The notes under the pieces were generated by a model that saw nothing but the letters and a program-made list of their open reading frames with translations, was not told the origin of the DNA and made no database searches. Below are positions 23,058 through 34,402 of a DNA stretch of 64,000 nucleotides, piece after piece. Within the stretch, counting starts at the first letter, position 1. Each line of letters starts with the position of its first letter. The stretch is from Xanthobacteraceae bacterium. Its GTDB lineage: Bacteria; Pseudomonadota; Alphaproteobacteria; Rhizobiales; Xanthobacteraceae. Location: positions 1 through 64,000 of the forward strand of contig JARBUD010000009.1 of the NCBI GenBank assembly GCA_029239875.1. Direction: 5' to 3'. The position numbers and the translations under genes were made by a program.

Positions 23058-23336
23058 ATGGACGGACAGATCTATTCCGCCTTGAACGAGCCGGGGGTCG
23101 GCTGGTTCACCATGATCATCATCGGCCTGCTCGCCGGCTGGATCGCCGAGCGGGTGACGGAGAGCGATCACGGGCTCATCGCCAACCTCATCTTCGGCCT
23201 GATCGGCGCCTTCGTCGGCAAATATCTGGCGGAAATGGCAGCGATCCCGGTGTTCGGCTTCTTCCGCACCCTGATCGCGGCGGCGGTCGGCGCTATCATC
23301 GTCCTCTTCGTCTGGCGCAAGATACGCGGACGGTAG
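23058..23336 (+). CDS. GlsB/YeaQ/YmgE-family small membrane protein
   Basis: A 92-residue protein with three membrane helices. GWFTMIIIGLLAGWIAERV is the first, followed by GLIANLIFGLIGAFVGKYL with the family's glycine pattern, then a last helix ending VWRKIRGR. The family is linked to envelope stress in other bacteria, but its biochemical role is unknown. The ATG at 23058, preceded by GCAGGAGCCTGAAG, was chosen over a GTG-type start 17 codons earlier. It lies between lpdA and lipA on the same strand. Confidence 0.8.
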   Translation: MDGQIYSALNEPGVGWFTMIIIGLLAGWIAERVTESDHGLIANLIFGLIGAFVGKYLAEMAAIPVFGFFRTLIAAAVGAIIVLFVWRKIRGR

Positions 23337-23458
23337 GCGCGTCATGCGTTCCGCACGGGGCGGGTGCGTGAGCTGCGCCCTTTCGCAGCCGCCGGACGAG
23401 GCTTAACTGTGGGGCAACCGGCTCGCGCCTAGAGCGCAGCGCAGCCAGCGGAAAGCGA

Positions 23459-24436
23459 ATGGTCGTCGTCCTCAACACCCTCAACCGTGCCCTCGAGAAG
23501 CCGCGTCACCCGGAGAAGGTGAAGCGCGCCGAGACGCCGGTGCTGAAGAAGCCGGACTGGATCCGCGTGCGCGCGCCCGGCAATCCCGCCTGGCAGGAAA
23601 CGGCGAATATCGTGCGCGCGGGCGGTCTCGTCACCGTCTGCGAGGAGGCCAGCTGCCCGAATATCGGCGAATGCTGGCAGAAGAAGCACGCCACCTTCAT
23701 GATCATGGGCGACACCTGCACGCGGGCCTGCGCCTTCTGCAACGTGCGCACCGGCATGCCCGGCGCCCTCGATCAGGACGAGCCGCAGAAGGTCGCCGAC
23801 GCGGTCGCCCGGCTCGGGCTTGAGCATGTCGTCGTCACCTCGGTCGACCGCGACGACCTTGCCGATGGCGGCGCCGAGCACTTCGCCCGCACCATCCGCG
23901 CCATCCGTGCCACCAGCCCCGGCACCACCATCGAGGTGCTGACCCCCGACTTCCTGCGCAAGGACGGCGCGCTGGAGGTGGTGGTCGAGGCGCGGCCCGA
24001 CGTGTTCAACCACAATCTCGAATGCGTGCCCTCGCTGTACCTGAAGGTTCGGCCCGGCGCGCGCTACTTCCATTCGCTGCGGCTGCTGCAGCGGGTGAAG
24101 GAACTCGACCCGACCATCTTCACCAAGTCCGGTATCATGGTCGGCCTTGGCGAAGAACGGAACGAGGTGCTCCAGCTGATGGACGACCTGCGCTCGGCCG
24201 AGATCGACTTCATGACCATCGGCCAGTACCTGCAGCCGACCCGCAAGCATCATCCGGTGATGGGTTTCGTCACGCCGGAGGAGTTCAAGTCCTACGAGAC
24301 CATCGCCTATGCCAAGGGCTTCCTCATGGTCTCGTCGAGCCCGCTGACGCGCTCCTCGCATCATGCCGGCGAGGACTTCGCCCGGCTGCGGGCGGCGCGG
24401 GAAGCCAAGCTCGGTTCGACGCTGGTCCCCGTCTGA
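23459..24436 (+). CDS. lipA: Lipoyl synthase
   Basis: Radical-SAM enzyme that inserts two sulfurs into protein-bound octanoate to make lipoyl groups, as needed by the PDH subunits just upstream. The 325-residue protein has the auxiliary cluster cysteines 61, 66 and 72 ([12 protein letters not shown]) and the radical-SAM cysteines 87, 91 and 94 (CTRACAFC). [15 protein letters not shown] near the end carries the conserved serine of the auxiliary cluster. lipB is not in the window. Confidence 0.97.
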   Translation: MVVVLNTLNRALEKPRHPEKVKRAETPVLKKPDWIRVRAPGNPAWQETANIVRAGGLVTVCEEASCPNIGECWQKKHATFMIMGDTCTRACAFCNVRTGMPGALDQDEPQKVADAVARLGLEHVVVTSVDRDDLADGGAEHFARTIRAIRATSPGTTIEVLTPDFLRKDGALEVVVEARPDVFNHNLECVPSLYLKVRPGARYFHSLRLLQRVKELDPTIFTKSGIMVGLGEERNEVLQLMDDLRSAEIDFMTIGQYLQPTRKHHPVMGFVTPEEFKSYETIAYAKGFLMVSSSPLTRSSHHAGEDFARLRAAREAKLGSTLVPV

Positions 24437-24439
24437 GCG

Positions 24440-24910
24440 ATGCCCTCCTTCCGCAACAAGCGGCACGTCCGCCACTCGGCGACGGACATGTTCGAGCTGG
24501 TGGCGGATGTCGAGCGCTACCCCGAATTCGTGCCGCTCTGCGAGAGCTTGCGCGTGCGCCGGAAGGTGGCCAGCGGGGAGGGGGTGGACATCCTCGTCGC
24601 CGATATGAGCGTCGCCTACAAGATGTTCCGCGAGAGCTTCACCAGCCGGGTGAGCCTCGACCGCCCGCGCCTGGCGATCACGGTTGAGTATCTCGACGGC
24701 CCGTTCAGCCGGCTGGAGAACCGCTGGAGCTTCAAGCCGGACGGAGAGCACGCCTGCGAGGTGGAGTTCTTCATCTCCTACGAGTTCCGCTCGCGCACGC
24801 TCGGCCTTTTGATGGGCGCGATGTTCGACGCCGCCTTCCGCCGCTTCGCCGACGCCTTCGAGGCGCGGGCGGACGAGGTGTATGGCCGTCAGGGCGTGAC
24901 GGGAGCCTGA
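24440..24910 (+). CDS. Coq10/RatA-type START-domain protein (ubiquinone-binding)
   Basis: A 156-residue SRPBCC/START protein with the family pattern FELVADVERYPEFVPLCESLRV, a central YLDGPFSRLENRW and a long C-terminal helix. Relatives include mitochondrial Coq10, which binds ubiquinone, and E. coli RatA. In alphaproteobacteria it regularly follows lipA. It starts three bases after the lipA stop, so it is cotranscribed. Its last 22 bases overlap the end of cinA on the other strand. A quinone-chaperone role is inferred from the family, not shown. Confidence 0.85.
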   Translation: MPSFRNKRHVRHSATDMFELVADVERYPEFVPLCESLRVRRKVASGEGVDILVADMSVAYKMFRESFTSRVSLDRPRLAITVEYLDGPFSRLENRWSFKPDGEHACEVEFFISYEFRSRTLGLLMGAMFDAAFRRFADAFEARADEVYGRQGVTGA

Positions 24911-25404
24911 GCCGCCAGCTCCGCCAGCATGGCGAGCGCGGTCAGCACGGAGAGACGCCGGACGCCGGCGCGGTCCTGATCGGCGAAGACTTCCCGGCGC
25001 ACGATAACCTCGCCCTCGTCGTTCTGCGCGGCGAAATGCACGAGGCCGACCGGCTTTTCCGCCGAGCCGCCGCCCGGCCCGGCGATGCCGGTGATCGACA
25101 CGCCGAGCGAGGTCCTCGCCACGCGGATCAGCCCGGCGACCATCTCGCGCGCCGTCTCCTCGCTCACCGCGCCGTGCGCCCGCAGCGTGTCCGCAGAAAC
25201 GCCGAGCACCTGCATCTTCGCTTTGTTCGAATAGGTGACGAAGCCGCGGTCCACCACGTCGGATGAGCCGGCGATGTCGGTCAGCGCGCCGGCCACCAGC
25301 CCGCCGGTGCAGGATTCGGCGGTTGAGACGGTGAGGCCGCGCGCGCGGCACAGGTCGAGCACGCGAATGGCCTGGAGCTCGATGGCGTCGGTCAGCTCGT
25401 TCAT
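24889..25404 (-). CDS. pncC: CinA C-terminal-family nicotinamide-nucleotide amidohydrolase (PncC)
   Basis: A 171-residue protein consisting only of the CinA C-terminal domain: STAESCTGGLVAGALTDIAGSS holds the nucleophilic Ser/Thr region, and GITGIAGPGGGSAEKPVGLV is the second conserved block. Known members deamidate NMN to recycle NAD. The N-terminal MoaB-like domain of full CinA is missing, as is usual for Rhizobiales. The gene lies nine bases after ispDF on the same strand and is probably cotranscribed. Confidence 0.88.
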   Translation of the reverse strand: MNELTDAIELQAIRVLDLCRARGLTVSTAESCTGGLVAGALTDIAGSSDVVDRGFVTYSNKAKMQVLGVSADTLRAHGAVSEETAREMVAGLIRVARTSLGVSITGIAGPGGGSAEKPVGLVHFAAQNDEGEVIVRREVFADQDRAGVRRLSVLTALAMLAELAAQAPVTP

Positions 25405-25413
25405 GCGTTCCCC

Positions 25414-26592
25414 TCAATCCACCCAGGGCAGGCGCACGGTCGCGGCCGCCAGCGCGGCGATGCCCTCGCGACGGCCGGTGAAGCCGAGCCGCTCGCTGGT
25501 CGTCGCCTTCACGCTGACGCGCGCCACCGGGATGCCGGCGATCTCCGCGATCTTCTCACGCATCGCCTCGCGATGCGGGCCGATCTTCGGGGCCTCGCAG
25601 ATCACGGTGGCGTCGAGATGGGCGATGCGCCCGCCGGCCTCGTGCACCAGTGCTGCCGCATGGGCGAGGAAGCGGTCGGAGGCCGCGCCCTTCCATTGCG
25701 GGTCGGAGGGCGGGAAATGGTGGCCGATATCCGCGCTGCCGATGGTGCCCAGAAGCGCGTCGGTGAGCGCGTGCAGCACCACGTCGGCATCGGAATGGCC
25801 GGAGAGCCCGAATTCGTGCGGGATGCGCAGGCCGCCCAGCGTCACATGGTCGCCGGGCCCGAAGGCGTGGACGTCGAAGCCGGTCGCGGTGCGCACATCG
25901 GCGAGGGCGGCAGCGGCGTTGCGTTCGGCGGTCACGAAATCCTCGGGCGTGGTGAGTTTGACGTTGGCGGGATCGCCGGGGAAGGTCGCCACCCGATGGC
26001 CGGCCGCTTCCGCCACTGCGGCGTCGTCGGTCAGGTCGTCGGCGCCGGCCTGCGCGCGGTGGGCGGCGAGGATGAGATCGTAACGGAAGGATTGCGGCGT
26101 CTGCACGCTGCGGATGCGGTCGCGATCCGGCCCGGTGGCGACCAGTCCGGGCCCGACGAGCGCCTTGACGGTGTCGACCAGCGCCAGCGCCGGCACCGCC
26201 GCCCCGTGCTCGGCGGCAGCCGCGATGGCGTCGGCGACGAGCCGGGCGGAGACGAAAGGCCGCGCCGCATCGTGGATCAGCACCAGGTCGGGCGGGTCGC
26301 TAGCCAGCGCCTCCAGCCCCGCCCGCACCGAAGCCTGCCGGGTCGCTCCGCCAGCAACCGGGGGTAGCACTCCGTCGAGGCCGGCGATGATGGAAGCGCA
26401 GATTTCTCCGTGTTCAAGGGAAATCACCGGTTGCACGAAACGTATACCGGGCTGGCCCAGGAAACGGGCGAGGGTGCGGCGAAGCACCGGCTCGCCGCCT
26501 ATGCTGCGGTACTGCTTCGGCATGCCGTCGCCCGCTCTTTGGCCGCGCCCTGCCGCGACCACGATCACGTCCGTCCGCATGTCCGTATGCAC
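25414..26592 (-). CDS. ispDF: Bifunctional IspD/IspF, MEP isoprenoid pathway
   Basis: A 392-residue fusion of two non-adjacent enzymes of the MEP pathway. Residues 1-225 are the CTP:MEP cytidylyltransferase ([26 protein letters not shown]). Residues from about 235 are the cyclodiphosphate synthase, with metal ligands in GFDVHAF and [19 protein letters not shown], then [12 protein letters not shown] and [13 protein letters not shown]. The fusion is typical of alpha- and epsilon-proteobacteria. Two in-frame ATGs lie four codons apart, and either may be used. The gene is divergent from nifR3. Confidence 0.95.
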   Translation of the reverse strand: MHTDMRTDVIVVAAGRGQRAGDGMPKQYRSIGGEPVLRRTLARFLGQPGIRFVQPVISLEHGEICASIIAGLDGVLPPVAGGATRQASVRAGLEALASDPPDLVLIHDAARPFVSARLVADAIAAAAEHGAAVPALALVDTVKALVGPGLVATGPDRDRIRSVQTPQSFRYDLILAAHRAQAGADDLTDDAAVAEAAGHRVATFPGDPANVKLTTPEDFVTAERNAAAALADVRTATGFDVHAFGPGDHVTLGGLRIPHEFGLSGHSDADVVLHALTDALLGTIGSADIGHHFPPSDPQWKGAASDRFLAHAAALVHEAGGRIAHLDATVICEAPKIGPHREAMREKIAEIAGIPVARVSVKATTSERLGFTGRREGIAALAAATVRLPWVD

Positions 26593-26701
26593 CCGTTATC
26601 CGCTGACTGCCGCTTCAGCAGCAAAGCCTTGCCCTCGCGTCCCGTTTAGCGCAAAAGCGGCCCTTAATTGCAAAAGATTTGGCATAAGCCATACAGAAGG
26701 G

Positions 26702-26729
26702 TTGCTGACGGTCGCGGCGTGGCTATTAT
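26702..26729 (+). promoter_or_regulatory. Candidate sigma-70 promoter of the nifR3-ntrBC operon
   Basis: TTGCTG (26702-26707) and TATTAT (26724-26729) are separated by 16 bases, about 50 bases before the nifR3 start, in a locally AT-rich stretch of the ispDF/nifR3 divergent gap. No clear -24/-12 (GG-N10-GC) site is seen here. This is a pattern match only. Confidence 0.4.
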
Positions 26730-26778
26730 ATAGGCACAGCCGATCGGGCTCATTTAATGTGCATCGAGTGATCACCGT

Positions 26779-27810
26779 TTGACCCTTTCCGTTCCCGCCA
26801 CCGCGAATCTGACAATCGGCAAGATCGCGCTGCCCGGTGCCGTCGTGCTCGCGCCCATGGCGGGGATCACGGATGCCCCGCTGCGGCGCATGGCGTTGCG
26901 CTATGGCGCGAGCCTCGCCGTGTCCGAGATGGTGGCTTCCGCCGCGCTGGAAACCGGGCATGAGGAGACGGTGCTGCGGGCGGAAGGCGAGGGCGTCGCG
27001 CTGCATGCCGTGCAGCTCGCCGGCAACGAGCCCGCCTCCATGGCGCGTGCCGCGAAGATCGCAGAGGCCGCCGGCGCGGCGATCATCGACATCAATATGG
27101 GCTGTCCGGCCAAGCGGGTGACCACTGGCCTTGCCGGCTCTGCGCTGCTGCGCGACCTCGACCTCGCCACCTCGATCATCGAATCGGTGGTGTCGGCGGT
27201 GAGCGTGCCGGTGACACTGAAGACCCGCCTCGGCTGGGACGACCATGCGCTGGTCGCTCCCGAGCTCGCCCGCCGCGCCGAGGCGATCGGCGTGCAGCTG
27301 ATCACCATACATGGCCGCACCCGCTGCCAGTTCTACACCGGCCGCGCCGATTGGACGGCGATCCGCCAGGTGAAGGACGCCGTCTCCGTCCCCGTCCTCG
27401 CCAATGGCGACCTCGTTGAGGCGGATGACGCGCCCGCCATGCTGGCGGCCTCCGGCGCCGACGGGCTGATGATCGGCCGCGGCGCTCAGGGTCGGCCCTG
27501 GTTCCCCGGCCAGGTGGTGGAGCGGCTGCGCAGCGGCCGCACGCCGGCCGATCCCGGCCTCGACGAGCAGCGCGACGTGCTGGTTGAGCTCTATGAGGGC
27601 TGGCTTACCCATTACGGGCGCGAGCTCGGCATGCGCTGCGCCCGCAAGCACATCGGCTGGTCGCTGGCCACTGCTGCGGCCAGCGCCGGCCGGCCGCCGG
27701 AAGCGGCCAAGGGCTGGCGGCAGCGCCTGCTCACCCTCGAGGACCCGGCACAGGTCACCGCCGGCATCCGTGACGCCTATGACGACCTCGCATGGAGAGC
27801 CGCGGCATGA
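26779..27810 (+). CDS. dusB: tRNA-dihydrouridine synthase DusB (NifR3)
   Basis: Reduces uridines in tRNA using FMN and NADPH. The 343-residue protein has [15 protein letters not shown] at the FMN site, the catalytic Cys109 in [21 protein letters not shown] and [10 protein letters not shown], in normal family order. It is the nifR3 gene that heads the ntr operon in many alphaproteobacteria. The start is a TTG: a stop codon lies in frame 24 bases upstream, and no ATG or GTG occurs before the conserved domain. A rare start codon and weak ribosome site suggest low translation. It overlaps ntrB by four bases. Confidence 0.93.
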   Translation: MTLSVPATANLTIGKIALPGAVVLAPMAGITDAPLRRMALRYGASLAVSEMVASAALETGHEETVLRAEGEGVALHAVQLAGNEPASMARAAKIAEAAGAAIIDINMGCPAKRVTTGLAGSALLRDLDLATSIIESVVSAVSVPVTLKTRLGWDDHALVAPELARRAEAIGVQLITIHGRTRCQFYTGRADWTAIRQVKDAVSVPVLANGDLVEADDAPAMLAASGADGLMIGRGAQGRPWFPGQVVERLRSGRTPADPGLDEQRDVLVELYEGWLTHYGRELGMRCARKHIGWSLATAAASAGRPPEAAKGWRQRLLTLEDPAQVTAGIRDAYDDLAWRAAA

Positions 27811-28934
27811 GTTCGGTACCCTCGCAACGCTCCGGCGAACGCGCCGGCAGCGCGACCGCCGAAGCCGTGGTGAATGCCCTGCCGCATCCGGTCATCACCG
27901 TGGCGGAGGACGACCGGCTGGTGAACGCCAATGTCGCGGCGGAAGCCTTCTTCGAGGCCTCGATGGCGGTTCTCGCCCGCCACCGGCTGCAGGAATTCGT
28001 GCCGTTCGGCAGCCCGCTGCTGGCGCTGGTCGAGCAGGTGCGCACGCGCGGCGCCGCGGTGAACGAGTATCGTGTCGATCTCGGCACGCCACGAAACGGC
28101 GGCGAGCGCATCGTCGACATCCATGTAGCGCCGCTGCCGGAGGTGCAGGGGAGCGTGGTGATCATGCTCCAGGAGCGCACCATCGCCGACAAGATGGACC
28201 GGCAGCTTACCCATCGCGGCGCAGCGCGCTCGGTCACCGCGCTCGCCTCCATGCTGGCGCACGAGATCAAGAACCCGCTCTCGGGCATACGCGGCGCGGC
28301 GCAGTTGCTGGAGCTCTCCGCCAGCGACGACGACCGCTCGCTGACCCGGCTGATCACCGACGAGGCCGACCGCATCGTCAAGCTGGTCGACCGCATGGAG
28401 GTGTTCTCCGATGAGCGCCCGATCGAGCGGGAGCCGGTGAACATCCATGCCGTGCTCGACCATGTGCGCACGCTGGCGAGCTCGGGCTTCGCCCGTCACA
28501 TCCGCATCGTCGAGGAGTACGATCCCTCGCTGCCGCCGGTGCTCGCCAATCGCGACCAACTCGTCCAGGTGTTCCTCAATCTGGTGAAGAACGCCGCCGA
28601 AGCCATTGGCGATGCTCCGGATGGCGAGATCCAGCTCACCACCGCCTTCCGCCCCGGCGTGCGCCTCATGGTGCCCGGCGCCCCGGCGCGGGTGAGCCTG
28701 CCGCTGGAGTTCTGCGTGAAGGACAACGGTCCCGGCGTGCCCGAGGACCTCATGCCGCATCTATTCGATCCCTTCGTCACCACCAAGCCGACCGGCACCG
28801 GCCTCGGCCTCGCGCTGGTGGCGAAGATCGTCGGCGACCATGGCGGCATCATCGAATGCGACAGCCAGCCGCGCCGCACCACCTTCCGTGTCCTCATGCC
28901 CATGTACCGCGCCAGTCGCGGCGAGAAGAGTTGA
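27807..28934 (+). CDS. ntrB: Nitrogen-sensing histidine kinase/phosphatase NtrB
   Basis: Controls NtrC phosphorylation under PII input. The 375-residue protein has an N-terminal PAS-like domain (about 20-130), a HisKA domain with His152 in [13 protein letters not shown], and an ATPase domain with the N box [24 protein letters not shown] and GTGLGLALV. It is soluble, as expected. ATGA overlap with dusB suggests coupled translation and decided the start; an ATG five codons earlier is also possible. Confidence 0.95.
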   Translation: MSSVPSQRSGERAGSATAEAVVNALPHPVITVAEDDRLVNANVAAEAFFEASMAVLARHRLQEFVPFGSPLLALVEQVRTRGAAVNEYRVDLGTPRNGGERIVDIHVAPLPEVQGSVVIMLQERTIADKMDRQLTHRGAARSVTALASMLAHEIKNPLSGIRGAAQLLELSASDDDRSLTRLITDEADRIVKLVDRMEVFSDERPIEREPVNIHAVLDHVRTLASSGFARHIRIVEEYDPSLPPVLANRDQLVQVFLNLVKNAAEAIGDAPDGEIQLTTAFRPGVRLMVPGAPARVSLPLEFCVKDNGPGVPEDLMPHLFDPFVTTKPTGTGLGLALVAKIVGDHGGIIECDSQPRRTTFRVLMPMYRASRGEKS

Positions 28935-28942
28935 GAACGCCC

Positions 28943-30388
<1,446 letters not shown>

Positions 30389-30512
30389 CCCGTCGGAACC
30401 GTTTCCCGCGAAATAAGGCGGGGGCGGTTCGCCAATGTCACATTTTTGCACCAGTGTCGTATCACTGCATCACTGAGGCGCGCTGATTCCCGGCCGCCGC
30501 CACTGGTGAGCG

Positions 30513-32774
30513 ATGAGCGACGCTTCGACACGCGGACCGAACAGGGACGACGCGCTGGACCTCGGCGCGATGGGGTTCCGTTTCTCGCTCTGGGGGCTGG
30601 CGCCGCTCGCGGTGCTGCTGGCGCTGCTCATGGCGCTCGCGAGCTTCGTCATCCTGATCGGCATCACGCCGCTGGTGCCCTCGCAGGACGTGGTCATCAT
30701 CGTCCTGTGCCTCAACGGCTTCATGTCGCTGGTGCTGGTCGGCATCATCGGCCGCGAGGTCTGGCGCATCGTCAAGGCCCGGAAGCGGGGGAGGGCGGCG
30801 GCACGGCTGCATGTGCGCGTCGTCGCGCTGTTCGGCATCGTCGCGGTGGTGCCGGCGATCCTCGTCGCGGTGCTCGCCAGCATCACGCTCGACAAGGGCC
30901 TCGACCGCTGGTTCTCGGTGCGCACGCGGGCCATCGTCGACAACGCCGTCTCGGTCGCCCAGACCTATGTGCGCGAGCACGCCTATTCGATCCGCGGCGA
31001 CGTCCTCGGCATGGCGCGCGACCTCCAGCGCATCCGGCCGCTGTGGGACCAGGACCGCAGCCGCTTCCGTCAGGCGCTGACCGCGCAGGCGGTAGTGCGC
31101 GGCCTGCCCGCCGCCATGATCGTCGACCGCGAGCTGCAGATCGTCGACCGCGCCACCATCCGCGTCGGGCGCGAATTCGTGGTGCCGCCGAACCTCGCGC
31201 TCAAGGACGCCACCGAGGAGCAGCCACTCATCTACCTGCCGGGCGATGCCGACTATGTCGGCGCGGTCATCCCGCTCAAGGATTTCGGCGACCTCTATCT
31301 CTACGTCGCGCGCGCCGTCGACCCCAAGGTGATCGACTATCTCAAGGAGACGCAGGCCGCCGTCGTCGACTACCGCAACCTCGAGCAGCAGCGGGTCGGG
31401 GTGCAGGTGGCGTTCGCCGTGCTCTATGCGGTGATCTCGCTTACCGTGCTGCTGTGCGCCGTCTGGCTCGGTATCCATTTCGCCAACCGGCTGGTGGCGC
31501 CGATCCGCCGCCTCATCGGTGCTGCCGACCTAGTCGCCGCCGGCAATCTCTATGTCGAGGTGCCGGTGCGCCGCGCCGAGGGCGACCTGTCGAGCCTCGC
31601 CGAGACCTTCAACAAGATGACGCAGGAACTGCGCACCCAGCGCGACGACCTCGTGCAGGCGCGCGACCAGATCGACAGCCGCCGCCGCTTCACCGAGGCG
31701 GTGCTGTCCGGCGTCGGCGCCGGCGTCATCGGCGTGGATTCGCTCGGGCGCATCTCCATCATCAACCGGCCGGCCGAGAAGCTGCTCGGCGTCGCCGAGG
31801 CCGAGGTGCTCGGCGACGAGCTCGGCGCGGTGCTCCCGGAGATCGCCTCGCTGCTGGCGCAGGCGATGGAGGCGGGCGAGCGCAGCGTGCAGGGCAACAC
31901 CACCCTGACCCGCAATGGCCGCGACCGGGTGATCGCGGTGCGCGTCACCACCGAGCAGTCGCGCGAGGCCGACCATGGCTGGGTGGTGACGCTCGACGAC
32001 ATCACCGAGCTGGTCGTCGCCCAGCGCTCTTCCGCCTGGGCGGACGTGGCCCGGCGCATCGCCCATGAGATCAAGAACCCGCTCACCCCGATCCAGCTCT
32101 CCGCCGAGCGGCTGCGCCGGCGCTACGGCAAGGTGATCGAGGAGGACCGCGAGGTCTTCGACCAGTGCACCGAGACCATCATCCGCCAGGTCGGCGACAT
32201 CGGCCGCATGGTCGACGAATTCTCCTCTTTCGCCCGCATGCCCAAGCCGGTGGCCGAGGCGCAGGATGTCGGCGAGACGACGCGGCAGGTGGTGTTCCTC
32301 ATGCGGGTGGGCAACCCGGACATCGCCATCGATTTCGACGTGCCGGAGAACCCGGTGGTGGCGCGCTTCGACCGCCGGCTGATCTCGCAGGCCCTGACCA
32401 ACATCATCAAGAACGCCACCGAGGCGCTGGCGGCGGTTCCGCCCGAGGAGCGGAGCGAACCGCCGCGCATCGAGGTCGCCGTCCATGCCGACGAGCGGAC
32501 CGTGACCATCGACGTCATCGACAACGGCAAGGGGCTGCCCACCGAGAACCGGGCGCGGCTTCTGGAGCCTTATGTGACAACCCGCGAGAAGGGCACCGGC
32601 CTCGGTCTCGCGATTGTGGGGAAGATCATGGAAGAGCATGGCGGCGGTATCGAGCTCGACGACGCGCCCGGCGGGCGCGGCGCGTGGATACGCCTGCGCT
32701 TCGCGCGTGACGGCGGTCCGACCGCCAATAATGACGGCGCTGGCGATGCCGCCTCCGCCCGGCTGGCCGGCTAG
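30513..32774 (+). CDS. ntrY: Membrane histidine kinase NtrY
   Basis: A 753-residue sensor kinase. Three membrane helices lie in the first 130 residues (about 22-47, 60-82, 103-127), followed by a large periplasmic domain (about 130-290), a fourth helix (about 293-320), HAMP (about 320-375), PAS (about 390-490), HisKA with His518 in [13 protein letters not shown], and an ATPase domain with DNGKGLPTENRARL and GTGLGLAIVGK. It pairs with NtrX and is linked in other species to nitrogen, redox and envelope signals. It is separated from ntrC by 124 bases, so a second promoter is possible. Confidence 0.94.
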   Translation: MSDASTRGPNRDDALDLGAMGFRFSLWGLAPLAVLLALLMALASFVILIGITPLVPSQDVVIIVLCLNGFMSLVLVGIIGREVWRIVKARKRGRAAARLHVRVVALFGIVAVVPAILVAVLASITLDKGLDRWFSVRTRAIVDNAVSVAQTYVREHAYSIRGDVLGMARDLQRIRPLWDQDRSRFRQALTAQAVVRGLPAAMIVDRELQIVDRATIRVGREFVVPPNLALKDATEEQPLIYLPGDADYVGAVIPLKDFGDLYLYVARAVDPKVIDYLKETQAAVVDYRNLEQQRVGVQVAFAVLYAVISLTVLLCAVWLGIHFANRLVAPIRRLIGAADLVAAGNLYVEVPVRRAEGDLSSLAETFNKMTQELRTQRDDLVQARDQIDSRRRFTEAVLSGVGAGVIGVDSLGRISIINRPAEKLLGVAEAEVLGDELGAVLPEIASLLAQAMEAGERSVQGNTTLTRNGRDRVIAVRVTTEQSREADHGWVVTLDDITELVVAQRSSAWADVARRIAHEIKNPLTPIQLSAERLRRRYGKVIEEDREVFDQCTETIIRQVGDIGRMVDEFSSFARMPKPVAEAQDVGETTRQVVFLMRVGNPDIAIDFDVPENPVVARFDRRLISQALTNIIKNATEALAAVPPEERSEPPRIEVAVHADERTVTIDVIDNGKGLPTENRARLLEPYVTTREKGTGLGLAIVGKIMEEHGGGIELDDAPGGRGAWIRLRFARDGGPTANNDGAGDAASARLAG

Positions 32775-32788
32775 GGAGAACCAGACTC

Positions 32789-34156
32789 ATGGCGACCGAC
32801 ATTCTGATCGTCGATGACGAGGCCGACATTCGCGGGCTGGTGGCCGGCATATTGGAGGACGAGGGCTACGGCGCCCGCACCGCCAAGGACAGCGACGAGG
32901 CGCTCGCCGCCATCGAGTCGCGCCGCCCGCATCTCGTCTTCCTCGACATCTGGCTGGAGCGCTCGAAGCTCGACGGCCTGCAATTGCTGGAGCTGATCAA
33001 GAAGAACCATCCGGAAGTGCCGGTGGTGATGATCTCCGGCCACGGCACCATCGAGACGGCGGTGGCGGCCATCAAGCAGGGCGCCTACGATTTCATCGAG
33101 AAGCCGTTCAACTCCGACCGGCTGATCCTCGTCGCCGAGCGTGCGCTGGAGACGCTTCGGCTGAAGCGCGAGGTGCGCGACCTCAAGCAGCGCACGCCGG
33201 TGGCGCAGCAGCTGGTCGGCCGCTCCTCGGTGATGAACCAGCTGCGCCAGGCGATCGAGCGCGTGGCCCCGACCAACAGCCGCATCATGATCGTCGGCCC
33301 CTCCGGTTCCGGCAAGGAGCTGACCGCCCGCATGATCCATGCCGCCTCGGCGCGCGCCAATGGGCCGTTCGTGGTGATCAACGCCGCCGCCATCACGCCC
33401 GAGCGGATGGAGATCGAGCTGTTCGGCGTCGAGGCCGTCGACGGGCAGGGCAGGCAGGTCGGGGCGCTGGAGGAAGCGCATGGCGGCACGCTGTTTATCG
33501 ACGAGATCGCCGACATGCCGCGCGAGACGCAGAACCGCATATTGCGCGTGCTGGTCGACCAGAATTTCCTCCGGGTGGGCGGGGCGACCCGCGTCTCGGT
33601 CGATGTGCGCATCATCTCCTCGACGGCGCGCAATCTGGAGAAAGAGATCGCCGAGGGCCGTTTCCGCGAGGACCTCTACCACCGGCTCGGCGTGGTGCCG
33701 ATCCGCGTGCCCCCGCTTGCCGAGCGGCGCGAGGACGTGCCGGAACTGGTCGAGTTCTTCCTCGAGCACATCTCGCAGGCCACGGGCCTCGCCCGCCGTC
33801 GCATCGCCGACGATGCTCTTGCCGTGCTCCAGTCGCACGACTGGCCGGGCAATGTGCGCCAGCTGCGCAACAACATCGAGCGGCTCCTGATCCTCGCTTC
33901 CGGCGACGCGGATGCGGCGGTGACCGCGGACATGCTGCCGCCGGACGTCGGCTCGCTGGTACCGAGCCTGCCGAGCGGCAATGGCGGCGAGCACTTGATG
34001 GGGCTGCCGCTGCGCGACGCGCGCGAGGTGTTCGAGCGCGAATATCTGGTGGCGCAGATCAGCCGCTTCGGCGGCAACATCTCGCGTACCGCCGAGTTCG
34101 TCGGCATGGAGCGCTCGGCGCTGCACCGCAAGCTGAAGGCGCTCGGCATCGGCTGA
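32789..34156 (+). CDS. ntrX: NtrC-like response regulator NtrX, GAFTGA loop absent
   Basis: A 455-residue regulator with receiver Asp53 (VFLDIWLERS), an AAA+ domain with Walker A near 170 (GPSGSGKE), LFIDEIADMP, and a C-terminal Fis-type helix-turn-helix (GNISRTAEFVGMERSALHRK). After ELFG (210-213) the sequence reads VEAVDGQGRQVGALEEAHGG, so the GAFTGA sigma-54 contact loop seen in NtrC is missing. NtrX of several alphaproteobacteria likewise does not act through sigma-54. It is 14 bases after ntrY and ends the ntr run. Confidence 0.94.
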   Translation: MATDILIVDDEADIRGLVAGILEDEGYGARTAKDSDEALAAIESRRPHLVFLDIWLERSKLDGLQLLELIKKNHPEVPVVMISGHGTIETAVAAIKQGAYDFIEKPFNSDRLILVAERALETLRLKREVRDLKQRTPVAQQLVGRSSVMNQLRQAIERVAPTNSRIMIVGPSGSGKELTARMIHAASARANGPFVVINAAAITPERMEIELFGVEAVDGQGRQVGALEEAHGGTLFIDEIADMPRETQNRILRVLVDQNFLRVGGATRVSVDVRIISSTARNLEKEIAEGRFREDLYHRLGVVPIRVPPLAERREDVPELVEFFLEHISQATGLARRRIADDALAVLQSHDWPGNVRQLRNNIERLLILASGDADAAVTADMLPPDVGSLVPSLPSGNGGEHLMGLPLRDAREVFEREYLVAQISRFGGNISRTAEFVGMERSALHRKLKALGIG

Positions 34157-34172
34157 GGACGAGCGGTTTTTC

Positions 34173-34269
34173 GAGCATCCTTCGAGGCTCGCTGGCGCTC
34201 GGGATGAGGGGCCTCTTCACCAAGAACCTCATCCTGAGGAGCCCGGCGAAGCCGGGCCTCGAAGGATGC
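34173..34269. repeat. Dispersed palindromic intergenic repeat, copy 3
   Basis: About 97 bases with the same parts as the other copies but in the opposite order: GAGCATCCTTCGAGGCTCGC first, then CTCATCCTGAGGAGCCCGG and CGGGCCTCGAAGGATGC. The outer arms GCATCCTTCGAGG / CCTCGAAGGATGC are perfectly complementary over 13 bases. The middle (GGCCTCTTCACCAAGAACC) differs from the other copies. It lies 17 bases after the ntrX stop codon and before trkA. Confidence 0.8.
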
Positions 34270-34402
34270 CGGTGTCCGGCGCTTCTCTTGCCGCGCGTAA
34301 CGTCTGCCGCCGCGATGCTAAGCTGCTATAGAGTGGAATCGAACAAGGCACGCCGAGGCGCCAGAGGTGCCCCGGCGCCGGGTCGGTCCGAGCGGGGTCT
34401 TC

